10,985 nt of DNA from the NCBI GenBank assembly GCA_937877575.1, contig CALFIZ010000138.1, positions 1 through 10,985 of the forward strand, in the 5' to 3' direction. Below, piece after piece: positions 1 through 7,463 of this stretch; position 1 is the first letter of the stretch, and each line of letters opens with the position of its first letter. This DNA is from an uncultured Marinilabiliales bacterium. GTDB lineage: Bacteria > Bacteroidota > Bacteroidia > Bacteroidales > BM520. A program made the translations under genes and the position numbers. The notes under the pieces were generated by a model. That model saw only the letters and a list, made by a program, of their open reading frames with translations, did not search any database and had not been told where the DNA came from.

Positions 1-599
1 GTGGGTCCGCAGCAAAAAATTCTGTCGTATTGTGAAATGTTCCTCATGATTTCATGGTCGGTGACAAAGCCTTTGGTTCCTTCCGAGCCGTCCTCGGTTG
101 TGCAATACACATTGCAGAATTGTTTCAATTTACTGTAGCACAACAGATCACCCACTTTTTTCCCACCAAGCAGAACGTCACAGTCACATTTCTTCCGCTT
201 CAGTTCCTTTGCAAGAAAACAGATAGGTGCTATCCCTACCCCGCCGCCTATCAGGAGCGATTTCCCTTCTTCAGCAGCTTCATCCGAATAACCGTTTCCA
301 AGAGGATACATAACACTAACCACCTCATTTTCTTTTAATTGCGACAAGGCTGCACTGCCATCCCCAACTATCTTGATTAAAAAGGATATGGTGTTATTCT
401 CGTAATTGCAGTCATGAATGGAAAACGGACGCCTCAGAAACACCGAAGGGTTGCCTTCCACCTTTATATGGGCAAACTGTCCCGCCTTTATACAAGGCAG
501 TGGCTGCGAATCCTTACATTCCAAAATGAAATAATCATCGGAGATACGGGTATTTCCGATGATTATCATATCACTAATCCTTTTATGGGATGACTCCAT
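1..599 (-). CDS. pyrK: Dihydroorotate dehydrogenase B, electron-transfer subunit PyrK (3' end cut by window edge)
   Basis: Translated by hand on the minus strand; 199 residues are visible and the C-terminus lies beyond the left edge. PyrK carries electrons from dihydroorotate oxidation (by PyrD) through FAD and a [2Fe-2S] cluster to NAD+ in pyrimidine synthesis, in the cytoplasm. Visible family marks are RRPFSI at residues 56-61 (FAD binding), IGGGVGIAP at 117-125 (NAD-binding loop), TTEDGSEGTKG at 167-177, and CGP at 197-199, where the window ends. The Cys-rich cluster-binding tail of the family should follow outside the window, and pyrD is often next. The ATG at 599 lies 4 bases after the stop of the DUF5606 gene, so the two are probably co-transcribed. 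An in-frame ATG at 569 (residue 11) has AAAGGA 8 bases upstream and is a reasonable alternative start. The identity is strong; other ferredoxin-reductase-like flavoproteins are less likely given the PyrK-type motif order. Confidence 0.9.
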   Translation of the reverse strand, partial: MESSHKRISDMIIIGNTRISDDYFILECKDSQPLPCIKAGQFAHIKVEGNPSVFLRRPFSIHDCNYENNTISFLIKIVGDGSAALSQLKENEVVSVMYPLGNGYSDEAAEEGKSLLIGGGVGIAPICFLAKELKRKKCDCDVLLGGKKVGDLLCYSKLKQFCNVYCTTEDGSEGTKGFVTDHEIMRNISQYDRIFCCGP

Positions 600-603
600 C
601 TGC

Positions 604-1164
604 TTACTTTGCTTTAGGTTTAGTGGTTATCGTTTTTGCCTGTGACTTTGAAGATGCGTTTTTCGGCATCGGCTTGTCAACATTTGTCTTCTTCAAGTCA
701 GAAATGGTCTGTTTGTTTTCTTTGTTTGTGATTGCGGCAGACTCGTTTTTTTCTTCCTCGACAGAATCATCTTCATTGACTTCATCTATCAAGTCATGTG
801 AAAGCAGTTCATTGTACCATCCGACAATCTTTTTCATGTGTGAGACATACAGACGATCGTGGTCGTAATTAGGAATGAAAGTATCGAACAGGGCTTTCAG
901 CTTGTCGTTGTCACTTATAATTTCGGCATCTACAGGAGCATGGTTCTGATAAACATATAATTTGACAAATAAATCACGAAGAGGCATGTCATCTTCATCC
1001 GTGAAGATGCTTATTTCATCCAAAGAACTGACTTTATCACGGGCAAAAGCAGGAAAACGCTTGCCATCAGCAAGAGATTCGACTATAAAAGTATTCTTGC
1101 TGTTTGATACCAGTTTGAATAATCCGGATTTGCCGGAAATTGTCAATATTTCTCTAATGTCCAT
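604..1164 (-). CDS. DUF5606 family conserved hypothetical protein
   Basis: A 186-residue cytoplasmic protein resembling the Bacteroidetes DUF5606 family, whose function is unknown. The N-terminal 65 residues carry the typical pattern: a start MDIREILTISGKSGLFKL, then IVESL at 27-31, FPAFARDKVSSL at 37-48 and a DEDDMPLRDLF stretch at 56-66. The middle (about 85-125) looks helical. The last 60 residues are low-complexity, first acidic (EDDSVEEEK) and then Lys/Ser/Thr-rich, ending KPKAK. I chose the ATG at 1164 because the family begins exactly there. The open frame extends to 1341, but the extra 59 codons would cross the divergent phosphofructokinase start and the -7 element at 1210-1217. It has no signal peptide or membrane segment. 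The 4-base spacing to pyrK suggests co-transcription, which does not by itself show a role in pyrimidine synthesis. Confidence 0.8.
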   Translation of the reverse strand: MDIREILTISGKSGLFKLVSNSKNTFIVESLADGKRFPAFARDKVSSLDEISIFTDEDDMPLRDLFVKLYVYQNHAPVDAEIISDNDKLKALFDTFIPNYDHDRLYVSHMKKIVGWYNELLSHDLIDEVNEDDSVEEEKNESAAITNKENKQTISDLKKTNVDKPMPKNASSKSQAKTITTKPKAK

Positions 1165-1208
1165 TTTGTTTGATTTAGTAAATAATTTGACGATGTTAAA
1201 AAACGAAT

Positions 1209-1217
1209 GCAAAGGTA
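1209..1217 (-). promoter_or_regulatory. Bacteroidetes-type -7 promoter element for the DUF5606-pyrK unit
   Basis: Read on the minus strand this is TACCTTTGC, a full match to TAnnTTTG, ending 45 bases before the ATG at 1164. Transcription would start near 1205. No TTTG is seen at the expected -33 distance, which is common in this phylum. Its -33 region falls on the -7 element of the opposite gene. Confidence 0.6.
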
Positions 1218-1238
1218 AGTTTTTTTTGAAAAAAATAT

Positions 1239-1247
1239 TACTTTTGC
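1239..1247 (+). promoter_or_regulatory. Bacteroidetes-type -7 promoter element for the phosphofructokinase-asnS-rpoN unit
   Basis: TACTTTTGC is a full match to TAnnTTTG, ending 18 bases before the ATG at 1265. This predicts a short leader of about 12-14 bases with no Shine-Dalgarno sequence. The expected -33 zone (about 1215-1219) has no TTTG and overlaps the -7 element of the divergent DUF5606 gene. Confidence 0.6.
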
Positions 1248-1264
1248 TCTCCAAATTTTGAAAA

Positions 1265-2494
1265 ATGAAAAAATCAATTGCAATATTATGTGGCGGCGGA
1301 CCAGCACCTGGAATCAACACCGTCATCAGTTCTGTCACCAAAGTTTTTCTGAAGCACGGCTACAAGGTGATAGGTCTTCACGACGGCTTCCAAAGTCTGT
1401 TTACATATAAATTGAAAGTTGAAGAAATAACATTCCAGAAAGCAGACGAAATCCGTCAATCGGGAGGTTCCATGCTCGCCATGAGCAGATTCAAACCTGC
1501 CGACATGGCACGTCTCAACACAGACTTTTTTATCAACAACAACGTCAAACTACTTGTCACTATAGGCGGTGACGATACTGCACGCACTTCCATGAGAGTC
1601 AGCGAACATCTCAAGAGCATCAGTTTCCCTATTCAGTGTATTCATGTGCCGAAGACCATCGACAATGATTTGGCGTTACCGGAAGGTATTCCAACCTTCG
1701 GTTTCCAATCAGCTGTTGCTGAGGGTGTTAAGCTTGCAACCACCATCTATGAGGATGCCAGGACAAGCAACACTTGGTTCGTAATAGCCTCCATGGGACG
1801 TGAAGCCGGACACCTGGCCTTCACCATCGGCGCTTCAGCCCACTATCCGATGATTATAATTCCTGAAATGTTCAACAAGACTGAGATTACCATCGACAAA
1901 ATTCTCCGTCTTATCATTTCATCAATGCTGAAAAGAAAAATCCTGGGCATCAACTACGGTGCTGCAATCATCAGTGAAGGTGTATTCCATTCAATGAACG
2001 ATGAGGAAATCAAAAATACCGGAATAAACTTCACATACGACGAACACGGCCACCCTGAACTTGGAACCGTCAGCAAGGCTCACATTTTCAACGTATTATT
2101 ACAACAGAAGGTGAGCACCGAAACCAAGCTGAAAACCAAAAGCCGTCCTGTTGAACTCGGTTACGAATTCCGCTGCGTCGAACCTATCGCATACGACCTC
2201 ATGTACTGCTCACTGCTCGGTACAGGCGTCAAGATACTCTTCGACCAGGGTTACACATCATGCATGGTATGTGCCGATGCCAAAGGTGATATCAGCCCTA
2301 TCTTCATCAAGGATATCATTGATGAATCCACAGGACAGATGCGCACCCGTTATTTCAATATCAACTCCGAACAGGCAAAACTCGTCTTCAACGAAAACAT
2401 CCATTATGTCACCGAAGAAGACTACGAAGATATAGCACAATACGTTAGCAATCCGGAAGATTACAATTTCAAGAAAATCCTCGGTTGGGATTAA
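1265..2494 (+). CDS. Phosphofructokinase, PPi-dependent type by active-site signature
   Basis: A 409-residue cytoplasmic glycolytic enzyme that phosphorylates fructose 6-phosphate at C1. Motifs in order: CGGGPAPGIN at residues 9-18 (phosphate-donor loop), SGGSMLAMSR at 66-75, GGDDT at 101-105, PKTIDND at 129-135 with the catalytic Asp, and MGREAGHLA at 177-185. In this family, Asp as the second acidic residue of GGDD, together with Lys in PKTIDND, marks pyrophosphate-using enzymes; ATP-using enzymes have GGDG and PGTIDND. Both sites here are PPi-type, so a reversible PPi-dependent reaction is inferred. At 409 residues it is longer than classical ATP enzymes (about 320) and shorter than the roughly 550-residue PFP of many Bacteroides, which suggests the mixed-substrate group III clade. 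It is the first gene of a four-gene unit, 21 bases before asnS. Family assignment is firm; the donor needs an assay. Confidence 0.9.
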   Translation: MKKSIAILCGGGPAPGINTVISSVTKVFLKHGYKVIGLHDGFQSLFTYKLKVEEITFQKADEIRQSGGSMLAMSRFKPADMARLNTDFFINNNVKLLVTIGGDDTARTSMRVSEHLKSISFPIQCIHVPKTIDNDLALPEGIPTFGFQSAVAEGVKLATTIYEDARTSNTWFVIASMGREAGHLAFTIGASAHYPMIIIPEMFNKTEITIDKILRLIISSMLKRKILGINYGAAIISEGVFHSMNDEEIKNTGINFTYDEHGHPELGTVSKAHIFNVLLQQKVSTETKLKTKSRPVELGYEFRCVEPIAYDLMYCSLLGTGVKILFDQGYTSCMVCADAKGDISPIFIKDIIDESTGQMRTRYFNINSEQAKLVFNENIHYVTEEDYEDIAQYVSNPEDYNFKKILGWD

Positions 2495-2515
2495 TTCACA
2501 TTATCAATATCGAAC

Positions 2516-3952
2516 ATGAACAGAATCAAAATAATAGAATTACTGAAAAACACCGATTTCGATAAAGCGGTCATAGTAAAAGGTTGGATTAGAAATAAGA
2601 GATTCAGCAAAAACGTGGCTTTCATAGCCCTCAACGACGGTTCAACCATCAACAACGTCCAGATAGTCATCAACAATCCTGACGATGAGCTTATCTCGAA
2701 ATGCACTGTGGGCGCCTCGTTGTCAGTGGAGGGAAAATGGGTTCAGTCACAAGGTTCAAAGCAAGCCGGAGAAGTCGCTGCCGACAAGGTTGAAATCCTC
2801 GGTCTTGCCGACCCTGAAGCATACCCTCTTCAGCCTAAAAAACATTCACTCGAATTTCTTAGGGAAATCGCTCATCTGAGATTCAGAACCAACACCTTCG
2901 GGGCAATCTTCAGAGTACGCCACGCAATGGCTTTTGCCATCCATAAGTTCTTCAACGACAAGGGTTTCGTATATATCAACACCCCTCTTATCACCGCTTC
3001 GGATGCCGAGGGCGCAGGTGCAATGTTCAAAGTGACAACCCTGGATATTGATAATCCGCCACGCAATGAGGAAGGCAAAGTTGACTATAAGCAGGATTTC
3101 TTCGGAAGAGACACCAAACTGACAGTCTCCGGACAACTTGAAGGCGAACTCGCCGCCACGGCACTCTCCGAGATATACACCTTCGGCCCCACTTTCCGCG
3201 CCGAAGTCTCCAATACTACGCGACACCTCGCCGAATTCTGGATGATTGAACCTGAAATGGCATTTTACGATATCAACGACAATATGGATCTCGCTGAAGA
3301 AATGCTCAAATACCTCATCAAATATGCTCTCGACAACTGTGCAGCCGACCTCGAATTTCTCAACAACCGACTCATAGAAGAGGAAAAAACAAAGCCTGTC
3401 AACGAGCGCAGCAGTATGACTCTCATAGAAAAACTCAACTTCGTCATCTCGAATCCTTTTGCACGCATCAACTATACCGAAGCCATCGACATACTTCAGA
3501 ACAGCAACCACAACAAAAAGAAAAAATTCAAATACCCTATTGACAAATGGGGTATTGACCTGCAGTCGGAACACGAAAGATACCTCGTGGAACATCATTT
3601 CAAGAGCCCTGTCATAGTCACCGGATATCCTAAGGAAATCAAGGCTTTCTACATGAAACTCAACGATGACAACAAGACCGTCAAGGCTATGGACGTCCTG
3701 TTCCCGCAAATAGGCGAAATCATTGGCGGTTCAGAACGTGAAGCCGACTACAACAAGCTTGTGACAAGGATGAGGGAAATGGGCGTCCCTGAAAAACAGA
3801 TGAGCTGGTATCTTGACACCCGCCGCTTCGGCTCAGTGCCACATAGCGGCTACGGCCTCGGCTTCGAAAGACTTATCCTCTTCGTCACCGGCATGTCAAA
3901 TATCCGCGATGTCATCCCGTTCCCAAGGACTCCAGGAAACGCTGAATTCTAA
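2516..3952 (+). CDS. asnS: Asparaginyl-tRNA synthetase
   Basis: A 478-residue class IIb aminoacyl-tRNA synthetase that charges tRNA-Asn with asparagine, using ATP and releasing AMP and PPi. An OB-fold anticodon-binding domain occupies about residues 15-100 (VKGWIRNKR at 21-29). The catalytic domain follows, with motif 1 around 132-160, motif 2 at 222-247 (TFGPTFRAE, then RHLAEFWMIEPE) and motif 3 at 445-471 (GYGLGFERL, then IRDVIPFPR). The motif 2 sequence and the RFGSVPHSGYGLG stretch fit AsnRS rather than AspRS or LysRS. The length is slightly above the roughly 466 residues of the E. coli enzyme. A Lys-rich piece at 334-339 lies in the insertion between motifs 2 and 3. It is 21 bases from both the upstream phosphofructokinase gene and the downstream rpoN gene, so it is probably in one operon. 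All key residues seem intact. Confidence 0.96.
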   Translation: MNRIKIIELLKNTDFDKAVIVKGWIRNKRFSKNVAFIALNDGSTINNVQIVINNPDDELISKCTVGASLSVEGKWVQSQGSKQAGEVAADKVEILGLADPEAYPLQPKKHSLEFLREIAHLRFRTNTFGAIFRVRHAMAFAIHKFFNDKGFVYINTPLITASDAEGAGAMFKVTTLDIDNPPRNEEGKVDYKQDFFGRDTKLTVSGQLEGELAATALSEIYTFGPTFRAEVSNTTRHLAEFWMIEPEMAFYDINDNMDLAEEMLKYLIKYALDNCAADLEFLNNRLIEEEKTKPVNERSSMTLIEKLNFVISNPFARINYTEAIDILQNSNHNKKKKFKYPIDKWGIDLQSEHERYLVEHHFKSPVIVTGYPKEIKAFYMKLNDDNKTVKAMDVLFPQIGEIIGGSEREADYNKLVTRMREMGVPEKQMSWYLDTRRFGSVPHSGYGLGFERLILFVTGMSNIRDVIPFPRTPGNAEF

Positions 3953-3973
3953 CCTATTATCACTTAACACATC

Positions 3974-5521
3974 ATGCCAGGTCAGAAAAACACACAAATC
4001 CTAACCACCACCCAGAAACTTTCACCACAGCAGATCATGGTCATGAAACTGCTGCAACTGCCGGGTATTCTCCTCGAAGATAAAATCAAGGAGGAAATTG
4101 AAATCAACCCGACACTCGAAAACGGTGATGACCCAAACACTCTCGACCCTGACGATGACTCCGAGGAAATAGGCGACAACTCACCTGACGACAATCCGGA
4201 CTTTTCCGGTGACCACGATGGCGAAAGCGGTGACTATGAAATTGAAAGTGATGATAGCTTTGACGATTACAACTCAAAGGAGAACTCCTCATTAGACTAT
4301 AATATTGATGACGAAGGTAACAGCGATGACGACACTCCGTATTATAAACTAAGTGCCAACAACTCAAGCCCTGACGACGTACAAGTGGAGATACAGCACG
4401 CTGATGTCGAATCTCTTTCCGACAGACTGCTCAACCAGATTATGATGAGCAGCCTCACAAAAAAACAAAAGTTCATCGCCACACAGATAATCGGCAATAT
4501 CGATGAATCGGGTTACCTCAAAATCACCCTGCAGCAAATTTCCAACTACATAGCATTCGACTATTATGTCGATGCCTCCATCCAGGAAATCGAAGAAGTC
4601 CTGCACGAAGTGCAAAAACTCGACCCTCCAGGCATCGCAGCACGCGACCTCAAAGAATGCCTGCTCATCCAACTCAACCAGATGGACACAACCGAAGACG
4701 TCATCATCGCCCGACAGATTATTGACAAATGTTTCGACGAACTGTCCAAAAAACATTTCGATAAAATTCTTACTAAACTGAAAATCAACGAGGAACAGTT
4801 TAAAAGAGCTGAACAGATAATCATCCACCTAAACCCTAAACCAGGCGATTCAAGTTCCCCTACAGAGATGAACTTCAACTATGTCTTCCCGGATTTCATA
4901 GTCTATATAGAAGATAATGAACCTAAACTGGTATTGTCGTCCCGCAATGTCCCAGACCTGCGCATCAAAAAATCGGCACAGAAAGAAATGGCACTGTATG
5001 CCTCATCCGACAAACCATACATCAAGGAAAGCGCCAACTTCTACAAGAAATACATCGACTCTGCAAAACTCTTCATCGAAGCCATAAACCAGCGTCAGAA
5101 AACCCTCTACAACACCATGTCATCCATTATCCGACATCAGAAGGAATTCTTCATGACCGGCGATGAAAAGAAAATCAAGCCTATGATACTTGAAGATGTT
5201 GCCAAAGATATCAAAATGGATATTTCCACCGTTTCACGCGTAGTCAACAGCAAATACGTGAGAACACCATACGGCACCTATCTGCTCAAGGATTTCTTCT
5301 CCGAATCAATGACTACAGACTCCGGTGAAGAGGTGTCAAACAAGAAAATCAAAAGCGACCTTAAGGAAATCATTGAGAATGAGGATAAAACAAATCCTCT
5401 TACAGATGACGACCTCGTGAAAACACTCAATGAAAAAGGATATAACATTGCACGGCGTACCATCGCAAAATACAGAGTCCAACTCGGCATTCCTTCAGCC
5501 CGCATGAGAAAAAGAATTTAG
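3974..5521 (+). CDS. rpoN: RNA polymerase sigma-54 factor RpoN
   Basis: A 515-residue sigma-54 factor, which directs RNA polymerase to -24/-12 promoters and needs an AAA+ enhancer-binding protein to open them. Region I is residues 8-50, Gln/Leu-rich, with LSPQQIMVMKLLQLP at 16-30. Region II (about 51-120) is a very acidic linker: 30 of 70 residues are Asp or Glu and only one is Lys. The core-binding domain starts near 140 and contains LDPPGIAARDLKECL at 216-230. The helix-turn-helix is about 406-430 (LEDVAKDIKMDISTVSRVV). The RpoN box ARRTIAKYR, which reads the -24 element, is at 493-501. Every domain is present, so the protein should be functional. The start at 3974 puts region I at the usual place. 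It lies 21 bases after asnS and 12 before a membrane-protein gene. No enhancer-binding protein is in the window. Confidence 0.97.
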   Translation: MPGQKNTQILTTTQKLSPQQIMVMKLLQLPGILLEDKIKEEIEINPTLENGDDPNTLDPDDDSEEIGDNSPDDNPDFSGDHDGESGDYEIESDDSFDDYNSKENSSLDYNIDDEGNSDDDTPYYKLSANNSSPDDVQVEIQHADVESLSDRLLNQIMMSSLTKKQKFIATQIIGNIDESGYLKITLQQISNYIAFDYYVDASIQEIEEVLHEVQKLDPPGIAARDLKECLLIQLNQMDTTEDVIIARQIIDKCFDELSKKHFDKILTKLKINEEQFKRAEQIIIHLNPKPGDSSSPTEMNFNYVFPDFIVYIEDNEPKLVLSSRNVPDLRIKKSAQKEMALYASSDKPYIKESANFYKKYIDSAKLFIEAINQRQKTLYNTMSSIIRHQKEFFMTGDEKKIKPMILEDVAKDIKMDISTVSRVVNSKYVRTPYGTYLLKDFFSESMTTDSGEEVSNKKIKSDLKEIIENEDKTNPLTDDDLVKTLNEKGYNIARRTIAKYRVQLGIPSARMRKRI

Positions 5522-5533
5522 CCCGGAAGTAGT

Positions 5534-6145
5534 ATGAATCGGAATCCCCTGCTCGCAAAAATAGTCAACGTGCTGTTCCATCCACTGCTGTCACCACTAT
5601 ACATGATGGCAGTATTCTTTTTTTGCGTCATAATCGTAAGATACTTGATTCCACCCGATAAAATGCTCCTCATAGCATCGTTCACGCTGATAACAGCCGT
5701 AATAATCCCGCTCATCTGCAACCTGCTGTTCAAAAAGATGAAGATTTACAAGCAACTAAATGAACAGAAAATACATATCGACTCATTCCTGTCCATTTTC
5801 ATGGCCACCATTTACTTCGCCATATACAAATCATTTACAAATATAGGTGTTTCTGAAATACTCTCCAAGTTCTTTATTCTCAACTCATTGATGCTGTTGT
5901 GTTTAAGTTTAGCATCTCTCTTTACCAAAGTTGACTTCCATTCAATTGCCATAGGAGAAATGCTCGGCTTGTACATCAGGCTACTTCACATCGGCTCCAC
6001 ATACAATTATCTGGTTTTTCTAATCCTTTTGCTCATAGCAGGTATTGTAGGCTGGGCACGCATAAAGACTAACGAAGATTTTGCACTCAAATATCACCTT
6101 GGCATCATAACCGGCGGATTGTTCTTTTTTTTCCTATATGTATAG
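5534..6145 (+). CDS. PAP2-like multi-pass membrane protein, probably catalytically altered
   Basis: A 203-residue inner-membrane protein with about six hydrophobic segments (roughly 21-40, 45-66, 83-100, 107-129, 155-175 and 187-203). The layout recalls small Bacteroidetes proteins related to PAP2 phosphatases: FHPLLSPLY at 15-23, a short NEQK loop at 76-79, FHSIAIGEMLG at 135-145, and WARIKTN at 174-180 followed by HLGIITGG at 188-195. In active relatives the last block is of the form R, then His six residues later, then Gly at +14. Here Gly190 fits but the +6 position is Asp182, so a phosphatase-type histidine seems to be lost. It starts 12 bases after the rpoN stop, with GGAAG just upstream, and is the last gene of the unit. 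The substrate is unknown. The membrane location is sure; the PAP2 link is an inference from short motifs. Confidence 0.65.
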   Translation: MNRNPLLAKIVNVLFHPLLSPLYMMAVFFFCVIIVRYLIPPDKMLLIASFTLITAVIIPLICNLLFKKMKIYKQLNEQKIHIDSFLSIFMATIYFAIYKSFTNIGVSEILSKFFILNSLMLLCLSLASLFTKVDFHSIAIGEMLGLYIRLLHIGSTYNYLVFLILLLIAGIVGWARIKTNEDFALKYHLGIITGGLFFFFLYV

Positions 6146-6229
6146 CTTTGACTGCTATTGTGAGACACGTATGTAAAACCATCTGCCTTAATTACATCAT
6201 CATCTACACGTAATTACTTTTTTTTGAAT

Positions 6230-6238
6230 TATCTTTGC
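6230..6238 (+). promoter_or_regulatory. Bacteroidetes-type -7 promoter element for the CobW-family gene
   Basis: TATCTTTGC is a full match to TAnnTTTG, ending 22 bases before the ATG at 6261. It gives the GTPase gene a promoter separate from the rpoN unit. A T-tract (6218-6225) lies just upstream. No recognisable Zur box was found in the 115-base gap (6146-6260), and no clear terminator follows the membrane-protein gene. Confidence 0.6.
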
Positions 6239-6260
6239 ACACACAATCAAAACTGAAAAG

Positions 6261-7463
6261 ATGAATAACACAAGAATACCTGTATTGCTTCTCACCGGAT
6301 ACTTGGGAAGCGGCAAAACTACACTCCTCAACAAAATACTGTCAAACAAAAAAGGCATCAAATTTGCCGTAATAGTCAACGACTTGGGTGAAGTCAACAT
6401 CGATGCCTCACTCATCGCCAAAGGCGGTATAGTCGGCAAAGGCGATGACAGCCTTGTGGCTCTGCAAAACGGCTGCATCTGCTGCACACTGAAAATGGAC
6501 CTCGTCAACCAGATTGACGACCTCGTGAAAATGAAACGCTTTGACTACATTGTCATAGAGGCAAGCGGCATCTGCGAACCTGCGCCTATTGCCCAAACCA
6601 TCTACTCCATACCTGCATTAGGGCCACAATACACAAAAGACGGCATTGCATATCTCGACTGCATCGTATCCGTGGTGGATGCCCTCCGGCTCCAAACCGA
6701 ATTCGATAGCGGCAATGCCTTGCAACGCGACAATATCGACGAAGAAGACATCGCCAACCTCATAATCCAACAAATTGAGTTCTGCAACATAATACTGCTG
6801 AACAAAGCTTCGGATGTGAGTGCATTCGAACGCGGACGTATCAAGGCTATCATCCGCGCCATTCAGCCCACCGCTGAAATCATAGAATGTGACTACTGCG
6901 ACGTTGACTTTGACAAAATAATAAACACGCGAACCTTTGATTTCAACCGTGCAGCCACCTCCGCAGCCTGGATCCGCGAAATGGAATCACCTGTCGATGA
7001 GGACGATGACGAACATGAAGATGAGCATGAACACCACGAACATGAGCACCATAGTCACGGACACCATCACCACCATGAGGATGAGGGCGAAGCCGAAGAA
7101 TACGGAATAAGCACTTTCGTATATTACAGACGGCAGCCTTTCGACATCGTCAAGTTCGACACCTTCGTCACCAACAACTGGCCTGCCAATGTCATACGCT
7201 CCAAAGGTCTGTGCTGGTTCGCAAGCGACAACGACATGTCATACCTTTTCGAACAGTCAGGCGTCAGCAAACAACTCAGTGAATGCGGCCAATGGTACGC
7301 CACAGCCCCTAAGTATGAACTGGAACGGATGATGGAACAGGACCCTTCACTGCGCCGTGACTGGGACGATGAAGTCGGCGACCGTATGATAAAACTTGTA
7401 TTTATCGGTCAGCATATCGACAAAGAACAAATATCCGATGATCTCGACCGCTGTCTGTATTAA
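6261..7463 (+). CDS. CobW/COG0523-family GTPase with His-rich metal-binding loop
   Basis: A 400-residue cytoplasmic G3E P-loop GTPase of the COG0523 group, whose members act as metallochaperones, often for zinc. The Walker A motif GYLGSGKTT is at 13-21. The metal-binding CxCC motif (GCICC) is at 71-75, followed by EASGICEP at 100-107. The guanine-specificity motif reads NKASD at 181-185, so Ser184 sits where NKxD has Asp. A loop at 246-280 is made of Asp, Glu and 13 His residues, and separates the GTPase domain from the CobW C-terminal domain (about 283-400, ending FIGQHIDKEQ...LDRCLY). The His-rich loop suggests Zn, Ni or Co buffering or delivery. The gene is monocistronic, with its own promoter, and converges on a GIN lipoprotein gene. 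It is not next to cobalamin, nitrile hydratase or znuABC genes, so neither the metal nor the client can be named. Confidence 0.92.
   Translation: MNNTRIPVLLLTGYLGSGKTTLLNKILSNKKGIKFAVIVNDLGEVNIDASLIAKGGIVGKGDDSLVALQNGCICCTLKMDLVNQIDDLVKMKRFDYIVIEASGICEPAPIAQTIYSIPALGPQYTKDGIAYLDCIVSVVDALRLQTEFDSGNALQRDNIDEEDIANLIIQQIEFCNIILLNKASDVSAFERGRIKAIIRAIQPTAEIIECDYCDVDFDKIINTRTFDFNRAATSAAWIREMESPVDEDDDEHEDEHEHHEHEHHSHGHHHHHEDEGEAEEYGISTFVYYRRQPFDIVKFDTFVTNNWPANVIRSKGLCWFASDNDMSYLFEQSGVSKQLSECGQWYATAPKYELERMMEQDPSLRRDWDDEVGDRMIKLVFIGQHIDKEQISDDLDRCLY

Noticed and set aside
54..338. A 94-codon plus-strand frame over pyrK
   Set aside because: The minus strand here encodes clear PyrK motifs. The plus frame has no recognisable domain or promoter.
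1165..1341. N-terminal extension of the DUF5606 gene by 59 codons
   Set aside because: It would overlap the start of the divergent phosphofructokinase gene and the -7 element, and the DUF5606 pattern begins at the ATG at 1164.
2846..3709. A 287-codon open frame on the minus strand inside asnS
   Set aside because: It is fully antisense to a synthetase with all its motifs, has no family resemblance or promoter, and its Phe/Val/Glu-rich content is what antisense of C-rich codons gives.
4364..4828. A 154-codon minus-strand frame inside rpoN
   Set aside because: It is antisense to an intact, conserved sigma-54 core-binding domain and has no start signal. It is a shadow frame.
6165..6217. Direct repeats ACACGTA (6165, 6206) and TAATTAC (6189, 6211) upstream of the CobW gene
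   Set aside because: They suggested an operator, but 7-base repeats in a 115-base AT-rich gap are expected by chance nearly half the time, and neither matches a known Zur or Fur box.
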